From Candidatus Kryptobacter tengchongensis (GTDB lineage Bacteria > Bacteroidota > Ignavibacteria > Kryptoniales > Kryptoniaceae): a stretch of DNA of 64,000 nt. The notes under the pieces are model-generated. The model saw only the letters and a program-made list of their open reading frames with translations, was not told where the DNA came from and made no database searches. A program made the position numbers and the translations under genes. The stretch lies in the NCBI GenBank assembly GCA_001485605.1, contig FAON01000014.1, forward strand, positions 59,483-123,482, written 5' to 3'. This document shows, in pieces, positions 50,864 through 60,075 of the stretch (positions within the stretch are counted from its first letter, which is position 1; every line of letters begins with the position of its first letter).

Positions 50864-51473
50864 TTTTAAAAAGTCGCGAGATTTATTCAGGGAACTGAAA
50901 CTTAAAATTGAAAGTGAGCGATATGAGGAAATTAAAAGTGAGTTTGTTAACGCAATTGTTATGTTGCTTAAAGAATATGATACCGCGATATATGAAAATA
51001 GATTTGTTGTCGGTGGAGCGGTTGAGCATATTTTTGTCGCTTTATTAAGGGCTCTTGGATTTGAATCTTACCATGCTGGTTCAAAGGAAAGAAGAAGTGA
51101 TTTAATAATTAACGGTGTTAAATTTTCAATCAAAACGAACTTTAAAGGAAGCGGTGAGATCAGGTTGATTAACAAGCTTGGTAAAGGTGAGATTTCATGG
51201 AGTGAACCCACTATTTTTCTAATTTCTGAATTAGGGCTTGTGTATGGTGATCCTATTCTTTTAAAAGATAAAACAAAAGATACCGGGGATGCAATCGTTA
51301 TTAATGTTGCGGACATTAGAAATTTTTCTGATAACGAACCACAGTTTTTAATTCGTTTAAACATACCTGTAAAAGGTGATATAGAATCACCTCAAACAGT
51401 AAGCATTGATGTTGCTCGTTCAATCTTGGAGAAAATCAAAAGCAAATTGCTAATAAATTATTTGGAGCTATGA
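50856..51473 (+). CDS. Probable type II restriction endonuclease, PD-(D/E)xK-like
   Basis: The 205-residue protein is coupled to the methyltransferase. A PD-(D/E)xK-like core is visible: Glu58 in a helix (GGAVEHIFVALLRALGFE), Asp82 in RRSDLIING and Lys93 in FSIKTNF. The usual Glu before the lysine is replaced by Ser91, a variant known in several restriction enzymes. The specificity is unknown. The ATG at 50856 overlaps the methyltransferase end and is preferred over a TTG at 50844. Its stop overlaps the next start (ATGA). The role rests mainly on position plus these residues. Confidence 0.7.
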   Translation: MSDFKKSRDLFRELKLKIESERYEEIKSEFVNAIVMLLKEYDTAIYENRFVVGGAVEHIFVALLRALGFESYHAGSKERRSDLIINGVKFSIKTNFKGSGEIRLINKLGKGEISWSEPTIFLISELGLVYGDPILLKDKTKDTGDAIVINVADIRNFSDNEPQFLIRLNIPVKGDIESPQTVSIDVARSILEKIKSKLLINYLEL

Positions 51474-53125
51474 AATTTAAACTTATCGCAATCCTTCTTT
51501 TACAACAAATTCTTCTCGCACAAATGCCTAAAGCTGATCTAATTTTTATCAATGGCAAAATTTGGACTGTTGACAAAACAAAACCAGTAGCTCAGGCGGT
51601 TGCTGTTTTAGGAGATAAAATAATCGCAGTTGGTTCAAATTCCGAAATTAAAAAGTTAGCTGGAAAAAATACCCAAATCGTTGATTTAAAAGGGAAATTA
51701 ATGTTGCCTGGATTTATTGATGACCATACTCACTTTGTAAGTGGTGGGTTTCAACTTATGAGCGTTGATTTAAGAGATGCTAAGACACCTGAGGAATTCG
51801 CTTTGCGAATCAAAGAATATGCCGAAAAAAACCCAGGTAAATGGATCACAGGTGGAGATTGGGATCATGAGCTTTGGGGTGGAGAATTGCCACGGAAGGA
51901 ATGGATAGACCAATATACTCAGAATACGCCGGTCTTTGTAACCAGATACGATGGACACATGGGACTTGCAAATAGTCTGGCTTTAAAACTTGCAGGAGTG
52001 ACAAAGGAAACACCGGACCCACCGGGAGGATTAATAGTTCGCGATGAGAAAGGTGAACCAACAGGTATTTTGAAAGATGAAGCGATGTCGTTGATTTATA
52101 GAATTATACCTGAGCCAAGCCTTGAGGAGAGAATAAATGCAATTAAACTTGCGCTTGAGGAGGCAAAAAAACTCGGGCTCACGGGAATACACGATATAGG
52201 AACGGTTGAGGATTTCAAGGCTTATCAAGAACTTTACAAGAAGGGAGAATTGACAATTAGAGTTTTCCTTCGCCTGCCGATCTCACAGTGGGAAGAGTTA
52301 GCGAAAGTTGGAATTCAAGTTCCATTTGGGAATGAGTATATAAGAATCGGTTCACTTAAAGCATACGCAGATGGTTCGCTTGGTTCAATGACAGCGCTTT
52401 TCTTTGACCCTTATGATGAAAATCCAAATACCAAAGGACTTGCAACCGACATCGTTATTGATGGAAGACTTGAAAAGTGGGCTATTGAAGCTGATAAAGC
52501 TAAACTGCAACTTTCAATTCATGCCATTGGTGATAGTGCAAATAGTTTGGTTCTTTCTCTATTTGAAAAAATTGTCAGAGAAAACCCGGCATGGGATAGA
52601 AGATTTAGAATAGAACACGCTCAACATATACATCCAAAGGATTTCGCAAGGTTTAAAGATTTGAATGTAATCGCTTCAATGCAACCTTATCACGCAATTG
52701 ATGATGGGAGATGGGCAGAGAAAAGAATTGGGAAAGAGAGATGTAAAACAAGTTATGCTTTCAGAACTTTCATTGATAATGGGGTTAAACTTTGTTTTGG
52801 TAGCGATTGGAATGTCGCTCCGTTAAGCCCAATCCTTGGGATTTACGCAGCTGTGGCAAGACAAACTCTTGATGGGAAACATCCAGAAGGATGGTTTCCG
52901 GAGCAGAAAATCTCCGTTGCAGAAGCAGTTGAATGTTATACGATAAATAACGCTTATGCTGAATTTGCCGAAAATGAAAAAGGGAGCATAACCCCTGGTA
53001 AATTAGCTGACTTCGTCGTTTTATCGGACAATATATTTAACATACCGCCTGAAAAAATAAAAGATGTTAAGGTGCTTATGACCGTTCTCGGTGGGAAGAT
53101 AATCTATAAGTCCTCTGGATTTTAA
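51470..53125 (+). CDS. YtcJ-like exported amidohydrolase
   Basis: The 551-residue protein has a signal peptide (...LLAQMPKAD). Features of the YtcJ/LAF3 group of amidohydrolases follow: LIFINGKIWTVDKTKPVAQA, LPGFIDDHTHFVSGG with the metal His pair, GGDWDHELWGG, TRYDGHMGLANS, ADGSLGSMTALFF, SIHAIGDSAN and FGSDWNVAPLSP with the metal Asp. Substrates of this group are mostly unknown; formamide-like and N-substituted compounds are candidates. It overlaps the restriction gene by 4 bp, yet nothing links it to DNA modification. It ends exactly where the convergent gene ends. Confidence 0.85.
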   Translation: MKFKLIAILLLQQILLAQMPKADLIFINGKIWTVDKTKPVAQAVAVLGDKIIAVGSNSEIKKLAGKNTQIVDLKGKLMLPGFIDDHTHFVSGGFQLMSVDLRDAKTPEEFALRIKEYAEKNPGKWITGGDWDHELWGGELPRKEWIDQYTQNTPVFVTRYDGHMGLANSLALKLAGVTKETPDPPGGLIVRDEKGEPTGILKDEAMSLIYRIIPEPSLEERINAIKLALEEAKKLGLTGIHDIGTVEDFKAYQELYKKGELTIRVFLRLPISQWEELAKVGIQVPFGNEYIRIGSLKAYADGSLGSMTALFFDPYDENPNTKGLATDIVIDGRLEKWAIEADKAKLQLSIHAIGDSANSLVLSLFEKIVRENPAWDRRFRIEHAQHIHPKDFARFKDLNVIASMQPYHAIDDGRWAEKRIGKERCKTSYAFRTFIDNGVKLCFGSDWNVAPLSPILGIYAAVARQTLDGKHPEGWFPEQKISVAEAVECYTINNAYAEFAENEKGSITPGKLADFVVLSDNIFNIPPEKIKDVKVLMTVLGGKIIYKSSGF

Positions 53126-53509
53126 TTATCTTGTAATTCTTGGCTTGCTTATTTCATAATGTGTGACTGAGACTTCAACAATTTGACCTGTTATCGTTTT
53201 ACCTTGCACAATCATGCTATCTCTTGTTTTCACAGCGATTTGATATTTCGCATAGTTTGTTGATTCGGGAAAGTTAATGTAAGAAAGTTGAAAGTTTTGA
53301 AATGACCATCCACCTCCCCCAAATTCAGCTGGCTTTCTAACCCATGCCTGTGCTTGTTGACCGATCCTGAGGCAATCATTAATTGTATCGTTTAGATATT
53401 GTTCCGCTATTGCCCCCGATCTTGAGATGAATATATTTATTGCAACTGCTATTGCAATTGTTACTATAATTGCCCCAAGAACCAAAAGCAATAACTGCTG
53501 TTGTCCCAT
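53126..53509 (-). CDS. Pilin-like single-helix membrane protein, unknown function
   Basis: The 127-residue protein has an N-terminal hydrophobic helix (MGQQQLLLLVLGAIIVTIAI) and a soluble C-terminal domain with beta character. The arrangement recalls type IV pilin-like proteins, but the prepilin peptidase site (Gly-Phe followed by Glu) is missing; GQQQ immediately precedes the helix. I do not recognise a named family. It is the last gene of the speB-to-LptG unit, and its stop abuts the stop of the convergent amidohydrolase with no base between. Confidence 0.6.
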   Translation of the reverse strand: MGQQQLLLLVLGAIIVTIAIAVAINIFISRSGAIAEQYLNDTINDCLRIGQQAQAWVRKPAEFGGGGWSFQNFQLSYINFPESTNYAKYQIAVKTRDSMIVQGKTITGQIVEVSVTHYEISKPRITR

Positions 53510-53523
53510 TTTCTAAACTCCTT

Positions 53524-54621
53524 TTATTTTCTCACTTTTAAAATTACAATTATCCCACCAATTAAGAAAATTATATTTGCAAGCCAAGCTGAAATAAATG
53601 GATGCAAGATTCCAGCGTAACCAAATGATGCTGCTATCTTCATAAAGATAAAATATAGAAAAGCGATTAACAAACTAAGCCCAAACTCCATTGCAAGCCC
53701 GGCTCTTTTCTTTTGAGATGCAAGCGCAACTCCAAAAAGAACAACTATAAAATTTGAAAATGGGAAAGCCAATTTTGAATAATAATCCGTCAGCCATCTT
53801 GACGGATCATTCCCGCTTCTTATTTGATCTCGTATGAATTCTCTCATCTCATCAAGATTCATCTCGTCTGGCTTCATTTGCTTGCGTTTTATATCAATTG
53901 GTTTAAAGTTTAACTTTCCAATATCAAGTGTATCCTTCTTTTCAATTAACTCGCTATTTGAGTAAAACTTACGATAAATGCAATTAATAAGCAACCATCT
54001 ATCTTTTAAGCTATCCCATTTCATCGCAGGAGCTATGTAGCGTGCCGTAATCCGTGTGACATCATCTTGATCAAAATCCTGAATATCAACCCTGTGTGCC
54101 ACATTGAGCTCATCATCAAAATATCCAATTGATAACAGCCTTGTGTATGTATCCTGTATGTAAATGTTATATTTCCCCCACGACTCCAAGTGTTTACGCA
54201 TATAAACTCTTTCAAGGTTTAATTTCTTCTTATTGGTCTTTGGAACGACCCAACCATTGAAATAAACCGATAAAAGACTCAACAAAAGAGATACAATCAA
54301 AAATGGCATCATGAATCTATAAAGGCTCATACCCCCAACTTTTATGGCTGTAAGTTCGTTTAAATTGGACAACCTGCCTGTTGTGAAAAGGCATGAGAGT
54401 AGAACCGCAACGGGCAAAGTAAGCTTTATAATTTCGGGTGAAAAGTAAAGGTAGTATTTTAAAATTATGGATAGGGAAACTCTTTGATCAATGAAATCAT
54501 CAAGGTTTTCCATCAGGTCAACCAGAATGAAAATCAAAATGAAGGCAATAAGACCGAAGATTATCATCTGGAGAAATTGTTTCGTGACATAGATATCAAT
54601 TATTTTCAATTTACCTTGCAT
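53524..54621 (-). CDS. LptF/LptG-family LPS export permease (second copy)
   Basis: The 365-residue protein is a YjgP/YjgQ permease: an N-terminal helix pair (QMIIFGLIAFILIFILVDLM), LPVAVLLSCLFTTGRLSNLNELTAIKVGGMSLYR, a periplasmic jelly-roll domain, and three C-terminal helices. With a partner and the ATPase LptB it extracts LPS from the inner membrane. It overlaps the upstream homologue by 11 bp, so the two should form the LptFG heterodimer. kdsB elsewhere in the window supports LPS production. Confidence 0.88.
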   Translation of the reverse strand: MQGKLKIIDIYVTKQFLQMIIFGLIAFILIFILVDLMENLDDFIDQRVSLSIILKYYLYFSPEIIKLTLPVAVLLSCLFTTGRLSNLNELTAIKVGGMSLYRFMMPFLIVSLLLSLLSVYFNGWVVPKTNKKKLNLERVYMRKHLESWGKYNIYIQDTYTRLLSIGYFDDELNVAHRVDIQDFDQDDVTRITARYIAPAMKWDSLKDRWLLINCIYRKFYSNSELIEKKDTLDIGKLNFKPIDIKRKQMKPDEMNLDEMREFIRDQIRSGNDPSRWLTDYYSKLAFPFSNFIVVLFGVALASQKKRAGLAMEFGLSLLIAFLYFIFMKIAASFGYAGILHPFISAWLANIIFLIGGIIVILKVRK

Positions 54622-56035
54622 ATCTATCCGTTAAAATTTCTTCTTCCTCTGGAATGCCAAGCCATGTTTTAACCTTTTGTGGCATAATTTCCTTTATACG
54701 ATACCAATCAATTATCATAGCTTCTTTCCCCATTCTTATCGTAAGATAAATTCCAAGCAATCCAACAACGAAGTTTGCAATCCACATGCTTAAAAATGGC
54801 GATAGGATATCCCTATCTGCGAGCTTTTCTCCACCGATCAAACAAGCCCAATAAAAAAGAAAGAAGAACAAACTTAAACTTGCTGCAACCCCAAAATTTC
54901 CTCTCCTTGCCATCATACCAAGCGGAGCCCCAACGAGAACAAAAACAACACATGCAAACGGAATAGCATATTTTTTATGAACCTCCACCATGTAAGCATC
55001 AATTGAACGATCATAGTATTCAATTTGCGTCAAATAGTTTTTCATAATTGCGTTCAAACTTATCAACTTTTGTATTGCGGATACAAGCGCTTCGTAATCA
55101 CCAATTGAATCTCTAACAGGGGATTGATAAAACGATGAAGACATTATCAATTCACCATGAAATGGCTTTTTAAAATTTGTAGCTGCGATTGAATTTAAAC
55201 TCTCATAAATTTTTTTCTGAATATTTTTCAAACTATCAACTATCCTCAACATATCTTCAGCACTTAACTCCCTGTCACCTCTTTGAAATGCGTTGTCGGG
55301 CGAGCGTTCAAAACCAAATCCTTCAACTTCCATCACGACTCTGTATTTTTCATATTTTGCAATTCGGTAAAGGTTTTTATTTTCTACATCCTGTTCGTGT
55401 ATCTCCCCATTTTCAAGATCCATGATCAGCTTTTTGTAATCAGGTGTAAAGGAAATTTTACCACGCTTCGCAGTTATTATAATTTGTTTCATCGGGTCAG
55501 AATAATTGTAAATCGTCGCATCCTCAAATTCGTTTGTATGTTCGTATGTTTTCCTGACTAAAATCGCATAGCCAGAGATATCGGTTGAAAATATTCCTGG
55601 GTGTAGTGTCAATGTGGGTTTCTTTCTGTGTATATCTATCATCAAAACTTTCAATCTATGATTTGCATCAGGTAAAACCCTGTTGTTAAAAATTATAAGC
55701 AAACCCGTTATCACAAGTGAAACGAGAAAAACGGGAAACATCATCTTGTATAAACTCATTCCGCTTGATTTGATCACAGTTACTTCATTGTTTGCTGATA
55801 ATCCACCAAACGCCATAAGAACCGCAACAAGAACCGACATCGGAACCGCAAGGACAACTATCCATGCAAGATTTAGGACTATTAACTCAGCTATAACCCA
55901 GAATCCAAGACCCTTCCCGATTAACTGGTCAATATATTTCATCAAAAATTGCAAAAGGAAAATTAATATCAAGGAGAAAAAGGAAAAGAAGAAAGGTCCC
56001 ACATGTGCCCGAAGTATGTATCTGTATAAAATCAT
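54611..56035 (-). CDS. LptF/LptG-family LPS export permease (first copy)
   Basis: The 474-residue YjgP/YjgQ permease has VLAVPMSVLVAVLMAFGGLSANNEVTVIKSSGMSLYKMM, a long periplasmic region (about 100-340, longer than in its partner) and three C-terminal helices (FACVVFVLVGAPLGMMARRG). It forms the other half of the LPS extractor. It starts 4 bp after the hybrid kinase gene ends and overlaps the second permease gene. Confidence 0.88.
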   Translation of the reverse strand: MILYRYILRAHVGPFFFSFFSLILIFLLQFLMKYIDQLIGKGLGFWVIAELIVLNLAWIVVLAVPMSVLVAVLMAFGGLSANNEVTVIKSSGMSLYKMMFPVFLVSLVITGLLIIFNNRVLPDANHRLKVLMIDIHRKKPTLTLHPGIFSTDISGYAILVRKTYEHTNEFEDATIYNYSDPMKQIIITAKRGKISFTPDYKKLIMDLENGEIHEQDVENKNLYRIAKYEKYRVVMEVEGFGFERSPDNAFQRGDRELSAEDMLRIVDSLKNIQKKIYESLNSIAATNFKKPFHGELIMSSSFYQSPVRDSIGDYEALVSAIQKLISLNAIMKNYLTQIEYYDRSIDAYMVEVHKKYAIPFACVVFVLVGAPLGMMARRGNFGVAASLSLFFFLFYWACLIGGEKLADRDILSPFLSMWIANFVVGLLGIYLTIRMGKEAMIIDWYRIKEIMPQKVKTWLGIPEEEEILTDRYAR

Positions 56036-56039
56036 TTAT

Positions 56040-58121
56040 TTAACACCCAACATTTTTCTTTGGGATAATTACTTTAAAATTTGTTCCTTTTCCAACCGCT
56101 GAGTCAATTTCAAATTCAGCACCGTAAATTTTCAAATTATGATATGTTATCGTCAACCCGAGACCGACGCCTTTTAGTTCAGTGAAGTTATTCGTGGATT
56201 TTGTTGTGAAAAATGGCTCAAAAATTTTGTCTTTTATCTCGTCTGGTATCCCGATGCCCGTATCTGTAATTTCAATATAAATGTTTTCCTCATCTTCCCA
56301 TGTTTTCACGCCGAGAATTTTTTTCTCAGCGTTGAGCATTGCATCAACAGCATTTCTTAAAATATGTGAAATCGCATTTGAAAAATCAGAATAAACTGCC
56401 TCAATCACTATCGGTCTTTCACTTAACTTAATATCTTTCTCCACTTGGTGTTTATAGAACGGGTCAAACTCAAGTGTTTCAAGCTCTTTTTTTATAAGCT
56501 CGTTAAGATCAAATTTTTTCTTATTTTTGTCAACCTCTTCTTTTGTTTTGATTGAAAGATTTTCAATGATTTGGTTTATTCTTTCAACCTGTTTCATCAA
56601 TTTTTCAATGTGTTCGGGTTCAACCCCTTTTCTTTTCAAAGCTTGTAGTCCAAGGTTTAACACAGCAAGTGGATTTTTAAGATTATGCGCAATTCCACCA
56701 GCAAGTCTCCCAATTGAAGCAAGCCGATATTCCTGCCAGAGTTTTGCTTCAATTTTTCTCTTCTCCTCTTGAAGTTTCCTCAACTCTGTTATATCATTTA
56801 TCACAGCAATACATTTGCCAAGATTCGGATCGTTTAATCTTCCCGTGATTGAAATCAAAAGTGCTTTACCTTTGTATTCTACCTCAAATGTTTTATCAGC
56901 ATACTTTGAACCGGAACTAACAAAAGAATCACGACGACATATCTCCTCAATGATTGATGAAGTTATAAACTCCCTCAGATTTTTCCCCTCAACCTTTGTC
57001 TCAAAAATTTCATTTGCCACATCACTTGCAAATAATATGTTGAGTTTTTCATCCAGAACTATAAGTCCCGCTGGGGTTAAATGAACAAACTTTCTGTATT
57101 TCTCTTCAGATTTTTTTAATTCTGAAACGAGAAGCAGGTTTTCAATTCCAAGGGCAATCTGATGCGAAAGTGTGTCAAGTAAATAAATCCCGTTTTCATC
57201 AAAAGGTATCTCCTCCTGTTTATAGGCAAGCTCAATTGAACCGATGAATTTATCCCTGACACGAAGTGCTACCTCAACAAAGATCCTGAAATCATATTCA
57301 AAGATTTCACCTCTTATCCTTGTGCTTCCTTTCGTTGGATTTTGATAGATGGTGATTTTTTGGTTTATAACTTCGGTAGCAAAATCATCTCCAAATTTCA
57401 GGGTTTTATACTTTTCAAATGGATTTATATCCCCAGTTTTTAAAAATGAGTAGAAAAGGTTCAAGGCATTATTTGGGGCATCGTAAATATAAAAGTTAAC
57501 AGCATCAGCGTTGAAAAGTTTTGTAATGTATTTTGAAATTTGCTTGAAAAGATGAGTTAAATCCCTTGAAGAATTTAACGCCGTGAGAATTTCATTTATT
57601 GCTCCAAGCTCTTCATTTTTGAGTTTGATTTCCTCGTATGCTTGATTAAGCTGAATTAGTTTATCTTCAAGTTTATGAACGAGTCTTGCGTTGTATTCCT
57701 CAAGATACGCAAATTCATCCAGTTTAATTTCACCGATTCCCTTTCTCGCTTCGCCTTTATGAATTATCTCTTTTATCCTTTTAAGAAATTCCTCAAACTT
57801 TATCGGTTTCACTATGTAATCATCTGCCCCAAGGTTCATCCCGAAGATTCTATCTTCATTTGAGATATAACTTCCAGTGTAAAAAACGAAGGGAATTGAG
57901 CTGATTTCGGGGTCGGATTTAACTTCGTGGCAAAGTTTAAAACCGTCCATAACTGGCATCAAAACATCTGATATTATGAGAGAAAAATTTTTTCTATTCT
58001 TTAAAATTTCAAGTGCTTGTTTCCCGTTTTCAGCTTCAGTCACGCTAAATCCAGCTTGGGTTAGAAGTTCGGCGAGGAGTTTCCTTGCTTCGGTGTTGTC
58101 ATCAACCACGAGTATATTCAT
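56040..58121 (-). CDS. Response regulator-GAF-PAS histidine kinase (hybrid)
   Basis: The 693-residue soluble protein has, in order: a receiver domain (1-120; phosphoacceptor Asp52 in IISDVLMPVMDG, Lys105), a coiled linker, a GAF domain (about 185-335), a PAS domain (about 345-455), a HisKA dimerisation domain with His479 in GGIAHNLKNPLAVLNLG, and an ATPase domain (ILRNAVDAML, DTGIGIPDEI, GVGLGLTI). The N-terminal receiver and missing output domain suggest it sits midway in a phosphorelay and senses an intracellular signal. It overlaps yacP by 4 bp. The signal and target are unknown. Confidence 0.88.
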   Translation of the reverse strand: MNILVVDDNTEARKLLAELLTQAGFSVTEAENGKQALEILKNRKNFSLIISDVLMPVMDGFKLCHEVKSDPEISSIPFVFYTGSYISNEDRIFGMNLGADDYIVKPIKFEEFLKRIKEIIHKGEARKGIGEIKLDEFAYLEEYNARLVHKLEDKLIQLNQAYEEIKLKNEELGAINEILTALNSSRDLTHLFKQISKYITKLFNADAVNFYIYDAPNNALNLFYSFLKTGDINPFEKYKTLKFGDDFATEVINQKITIYQNPTKGSTRIRGEIFEYDFRIFVEVALRVRDKFIGSIELAYKQEEIPFDENGIYLLDTLSHQIALGIENLLLVSELKKSEEKYRKFVHLTPAGLIVLDEKLNILFASDVANEIFETKVEGKNLREFITSSIIEEICRRDSFVSSGSKYADKTFEVEYKGKALLISITGRLNDPNLGKCIAVINDITELRKLQEEKRKIEAKLWQEYRLASIGRLAGGIAHNLKNPLAVLNLGLQALKRKGVEPEHIEKLMKQVERINQIIENLSIKTKEEVDKNKKKFDLNELIKKELETLEFDPFYKHQVEKDIKLSERPIVIEAVYSDFSNAISHILRNAVDAMLNAEKKILGVKTWEDEENIYIEITDTGIGIPDEIKDKIFEPFFTTKSTNNFTELKGVGLGLTITYHNLKIYGAEFEIDSAVGKGTNFKVIIPKKNVGC

Positions 58122-58594
58122 TTCCCTAACATTTTTTTGATTTCATCTTCTGTAAGTTTCACAAACGGTTTTTCGTCGCTAATTTTTGAGTTTTTGCCTT
58201 GTGAATTTAAAATTTTGATGAAATCTTCCGAGGAAATTCTGCCAGCGCCACAAGCTTTGGCACAATTTATTATTTCATTATCAGATGAGACGACGATGAA
58301 GTTTAATCTATCTTTTAAATTTTTGCTCATTATAATTCTTTTGATCTCATCATCTGCTTTATATGGGGGTGTGGAGAATATAACTCTTACTTTCGGAGTT
58401 GATAGGGAAGAGGGCTGGTTTAGGCTTCCATCAAAAATTACGATACATTTATCTTTTCTATTTGAAAAGAAATCGGAAAGAGTTGAAATGAGCATTTCCC
58501 TTGCAAGATGTGGGTTTTGGTGAAAAATTTTTTTCAATTTGATTGATTTGTGTATTAAATTGTAGCCATCAATTATGTAGGTTTTTTCGCTCAA
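58118..58594 (-). CDS. YacP-like NYN-domain ribonuclease
   Basis: The 158-residue protein has a NYN/PIN-like fold: YIIDGYNLIHKS with the first catalytic Asp, CIVIFDGSLN, then ADDEIKRIIM and VVSSDNEIINCAKACGA with further acidic residues. YacP (Rae1) in Bacillus cleaves mRNA in the ribosomal A site. The start is a TTG overlapping the speB stop (TTGA); no ATG is better placed. Function in this lineage is untested. Confidence 0.8.
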   Translation of the reverse strand: MSEKTYIIDGYNLIHKSIKLKKIFHQNPHLAREMLISTLSDFFSNRKDKCIVIFDGSLNQPSSLSTPKVRVIFSTPPYKADDEIKRIIMSKNLKDRLNFIVVSSDNEIINCAKACGAGRISSEDFIKILNSQGKNSKISDEKPFVKLTEDEIKKMLGK

Positions 58595-59505
58595 TCTTTT
58601 GCTTTAATTTTTTGTGAGAAGATGATGTTAAGAAGTTTATTTGTCAAAAATGCAGCTGTAAAATTCGGGTATTCAAGCCCTGTCAAGGGACAAAGTTCAA
58701 CGATATCAAAACCGACGACATTTTTATTTTCGGATACTTTTTTGATTAATTCAATCGTTTCATCCCAGTATAAGCCATTTGGGACGGGTGTTCCAACTGC
58801 TGGCATAACGCTTGGGTCAAAATAATCAAGATCAAAAGTTATATAGACATTTTCGCCAAGTTCCGAAATCACAACATCATGCCAGGTTTTTCCATCTTTA
58901 TTGTATTTGCCCGATTTTATCTCCCATGCGTAAAAAGTTTTTATTTTGTTTTCTTTTATAAACTTTGCCTCTTCAACATCTTGTGCCCTTATCCCAACCT
59001 GAACGAGGTTTTTGTTAAACTCATAAACTCGTGCAAGAGCCGAGGCATGGCTGTATTTATTCCCTTGATATTCATCTCTCAAATCAGAGTGAGCATCAAA
59101 ATGGAGAATTGTTAAGTTTGGATAAGCTTCGGAGTAAGCTTTAATTGCCCCGATTGCAATGGTGTGTTCACCGCCAATTGTGACGACAAATTTATCTTTT
59201 TTCAAAAGTTCAAGAACGATTTTATAGACAGCGTCAACTGCTTTTTCATCTTTTAATTCCGTAAAATCAATTGGTTCAAGTGTTGCAATTCCAACCTCCC
59301 GAAAGAGTTCAATTTGAAATTCTTCATCATAAAGTTCAACTTGATGGGAGGCTTCAAGTAATTTTTCGGGTCCAAGAATTGTGCCTTTTATGTAGCTTGT
59401 CGTATGTTCATATGGTGCTGGTAGGATCACGATTTTTGAGTTTTCAAGATTTGAAAAATCTTCAGGGATAGAAAGAAAATTTTTATCTTTCCCAAGCGTT
59501 TTCAT
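58591..59505 (-). CDS. speB: Agmatinase/arginase-family ureohydrolase
   Basis: The 304-residue protein has the three manganese-binding segments: IGGEHTIAIGAI, HFDAHSDLRDEYQGNKYSH and TFDLDYFDPSVMPAVGTP, plus GFDIVELCP. Agmatinase turns agmatine into putrescine and urea; arginase or related guanidino hydrolases cannot be excluded by eye. It is the first gene of a long minus-strand unit (yacP, hybrid kinase, two LPS permeases, pilin-like) and has a good promoter directly upstream. Confidence 0.88.
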   Translation of the reverse strand: MKTLGKDKNFLSIPEDFSNLENSKIVILPAPYEHTTSYIKGTILGPEKLLEASHQVELYDEEFQIELFREVGIATLEPIDFTELKDEKAVDAVYKIVLELLKKDKFVVTIGGEHTIAIGAIKAYSEAYPNLTILHFDAHSDLRDEYQGNKYSHASALARVYEFNKNLVQVGIRAQDVEEAKFIKENKIKTFYAWEIKSGKYNKDGKTWHDVVISELGENVYITFDLDYFDPSVMPAVGTPVPNGLYWDETIELIKKVSENKNVVGFDIVELCPLTGLEYPNFTAAFLTNKLLNIIFSQKIKAKD

Positions 59506-59525
59506 AGAATTTTTGCTTTTTGAAA

Positions 59526-59554
59526 AATATAAAATCTTGCTTTTTTAAAGTCAA
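59526..59554 (-). promoter_or_regulatory. Sigma70-like promoter of the speB operon
   Basis: On the minus strand: TTGACT (59549-59554), 17-bp spacer, TATATT (59526-59531), 20 bp before the speB ATG. Confidence 0.68.
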
Positions 59555-59618
59555 ATTTTCCAAATAAGGGAAGAAGTGGGGGATTTTGCTGATTTTGTGG
59601 AGTGAGGGGTTGGGACTC

Positions 59619-59647
59619 TTGATTTTTTCTTTTTTTGATATTATATT
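59619..59647 (+). promoter_or_regulatory. Sigma70-like promoter of tRNA-Asn
   Basis: TTGATT (59619-59624), 17-bp spacer, TATATT (59642-59647), 11 bp before the tRNA 5' end. The hexamers are identical to those of the tRNA-Cys promoter. Confidence 0.7.
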
Positions 59648-59658
59648 TATAACGACCT

Positions 59659-59731
59659 TCCGCGGTAGCTCAATTGGCAGAGCAGCTGGCTGTTAACCAG
59701 CGGGTTGCAGGTTCGAGTCCTGCCCGCGGAG
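59659..59731 (+). tRNA. tRNA-Asn (anticodon GTT)
   Basis: The cloverleaf has the acceptor stem TCCGCGG / CCGCGGA with discriminator G, the anticodon arm CTGG-CTGTTAA-CCAG giving GTT, and the T arm GCAGG-TTCGAGT-CCTGC. CCA is not encoded. It is the left boundary of the accessory region: decayed methylase sequence begins a few bases after its 3' end. Confidence 0.97.
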
Positions 59732-59735
59732 CTAT

Positions 59736-59845
59736 TTTTATATGTTCTAAAACTGCCCCAGTGGATTTTTTCCTCTGGTGTGAGTTCAAGGGTGGGAAAA
59801 CAATATCGCCAAAAACTTTTCTATCTGGAAATGGATTTGACTAAA
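59736..59845 (-). pseudogene. Decayed C-terminus of an N6-adenine methylase-like gene
   Basis: Read on the minus strand, this stretch aligns through its whole length with the coding sequence of the methylase-like C-terminus at 63879-63999. The first block is nearly identical (AAATCCAYTTCCAGATAGAA) and encodes PFPDRK against PLPDRK; DIVF matches, and later LELTPEE against LGLTEEE appears in a shifted frame. Frameshifts and lost codons make it non-coding. It ends within about 5 bp of tRNA-Asn. It is the remnant of an earlier gene copy, and with the right-edge copy it frames the island as a direct repeat. Confidence 0.75.
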
Positions 59846-60075
59846 ATAATTTACCTTGCCCACTTTTTTCTTCAAGGTAGTATAAAGTCCTGTTAGTATA
59901 AAATTGATTTTCTAATCTTCCTGCATCATCTGGTGCAGTTTTGTGTTTTGGGAAAAATCTTATCATTATTCTATTGGCATGGTTATACCTGCTATTTACA
60001 TTTTGAGGTTCTTTTATCATTCTTCAACTAAAGGTAAGATTAAGTTCATCTTAGTATAAGTTAGTACAGGGGTTT
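59846..60075. other. Non-coding stretch within the island
   Basis: About 230 bp between the methylase remnant and the PIN-like gene holds no reading frame with family resemblance. It has three scattered copies of a short AGTATAA element and short inverted ACCTTG/CAAGGT arms. It may be further decayed sequence of the same lost gene, but I could not align it. Confidence 0.5.

Noticed and set aside
59705..59896. A 63-codon plus-strand reading frame overlapping tRNA-Asn
   Set aside because: It begins inside the tRNA, crosses the decayed methylase segment on the opposite strand, and has no ribosome-binding site or recognisable sequence.
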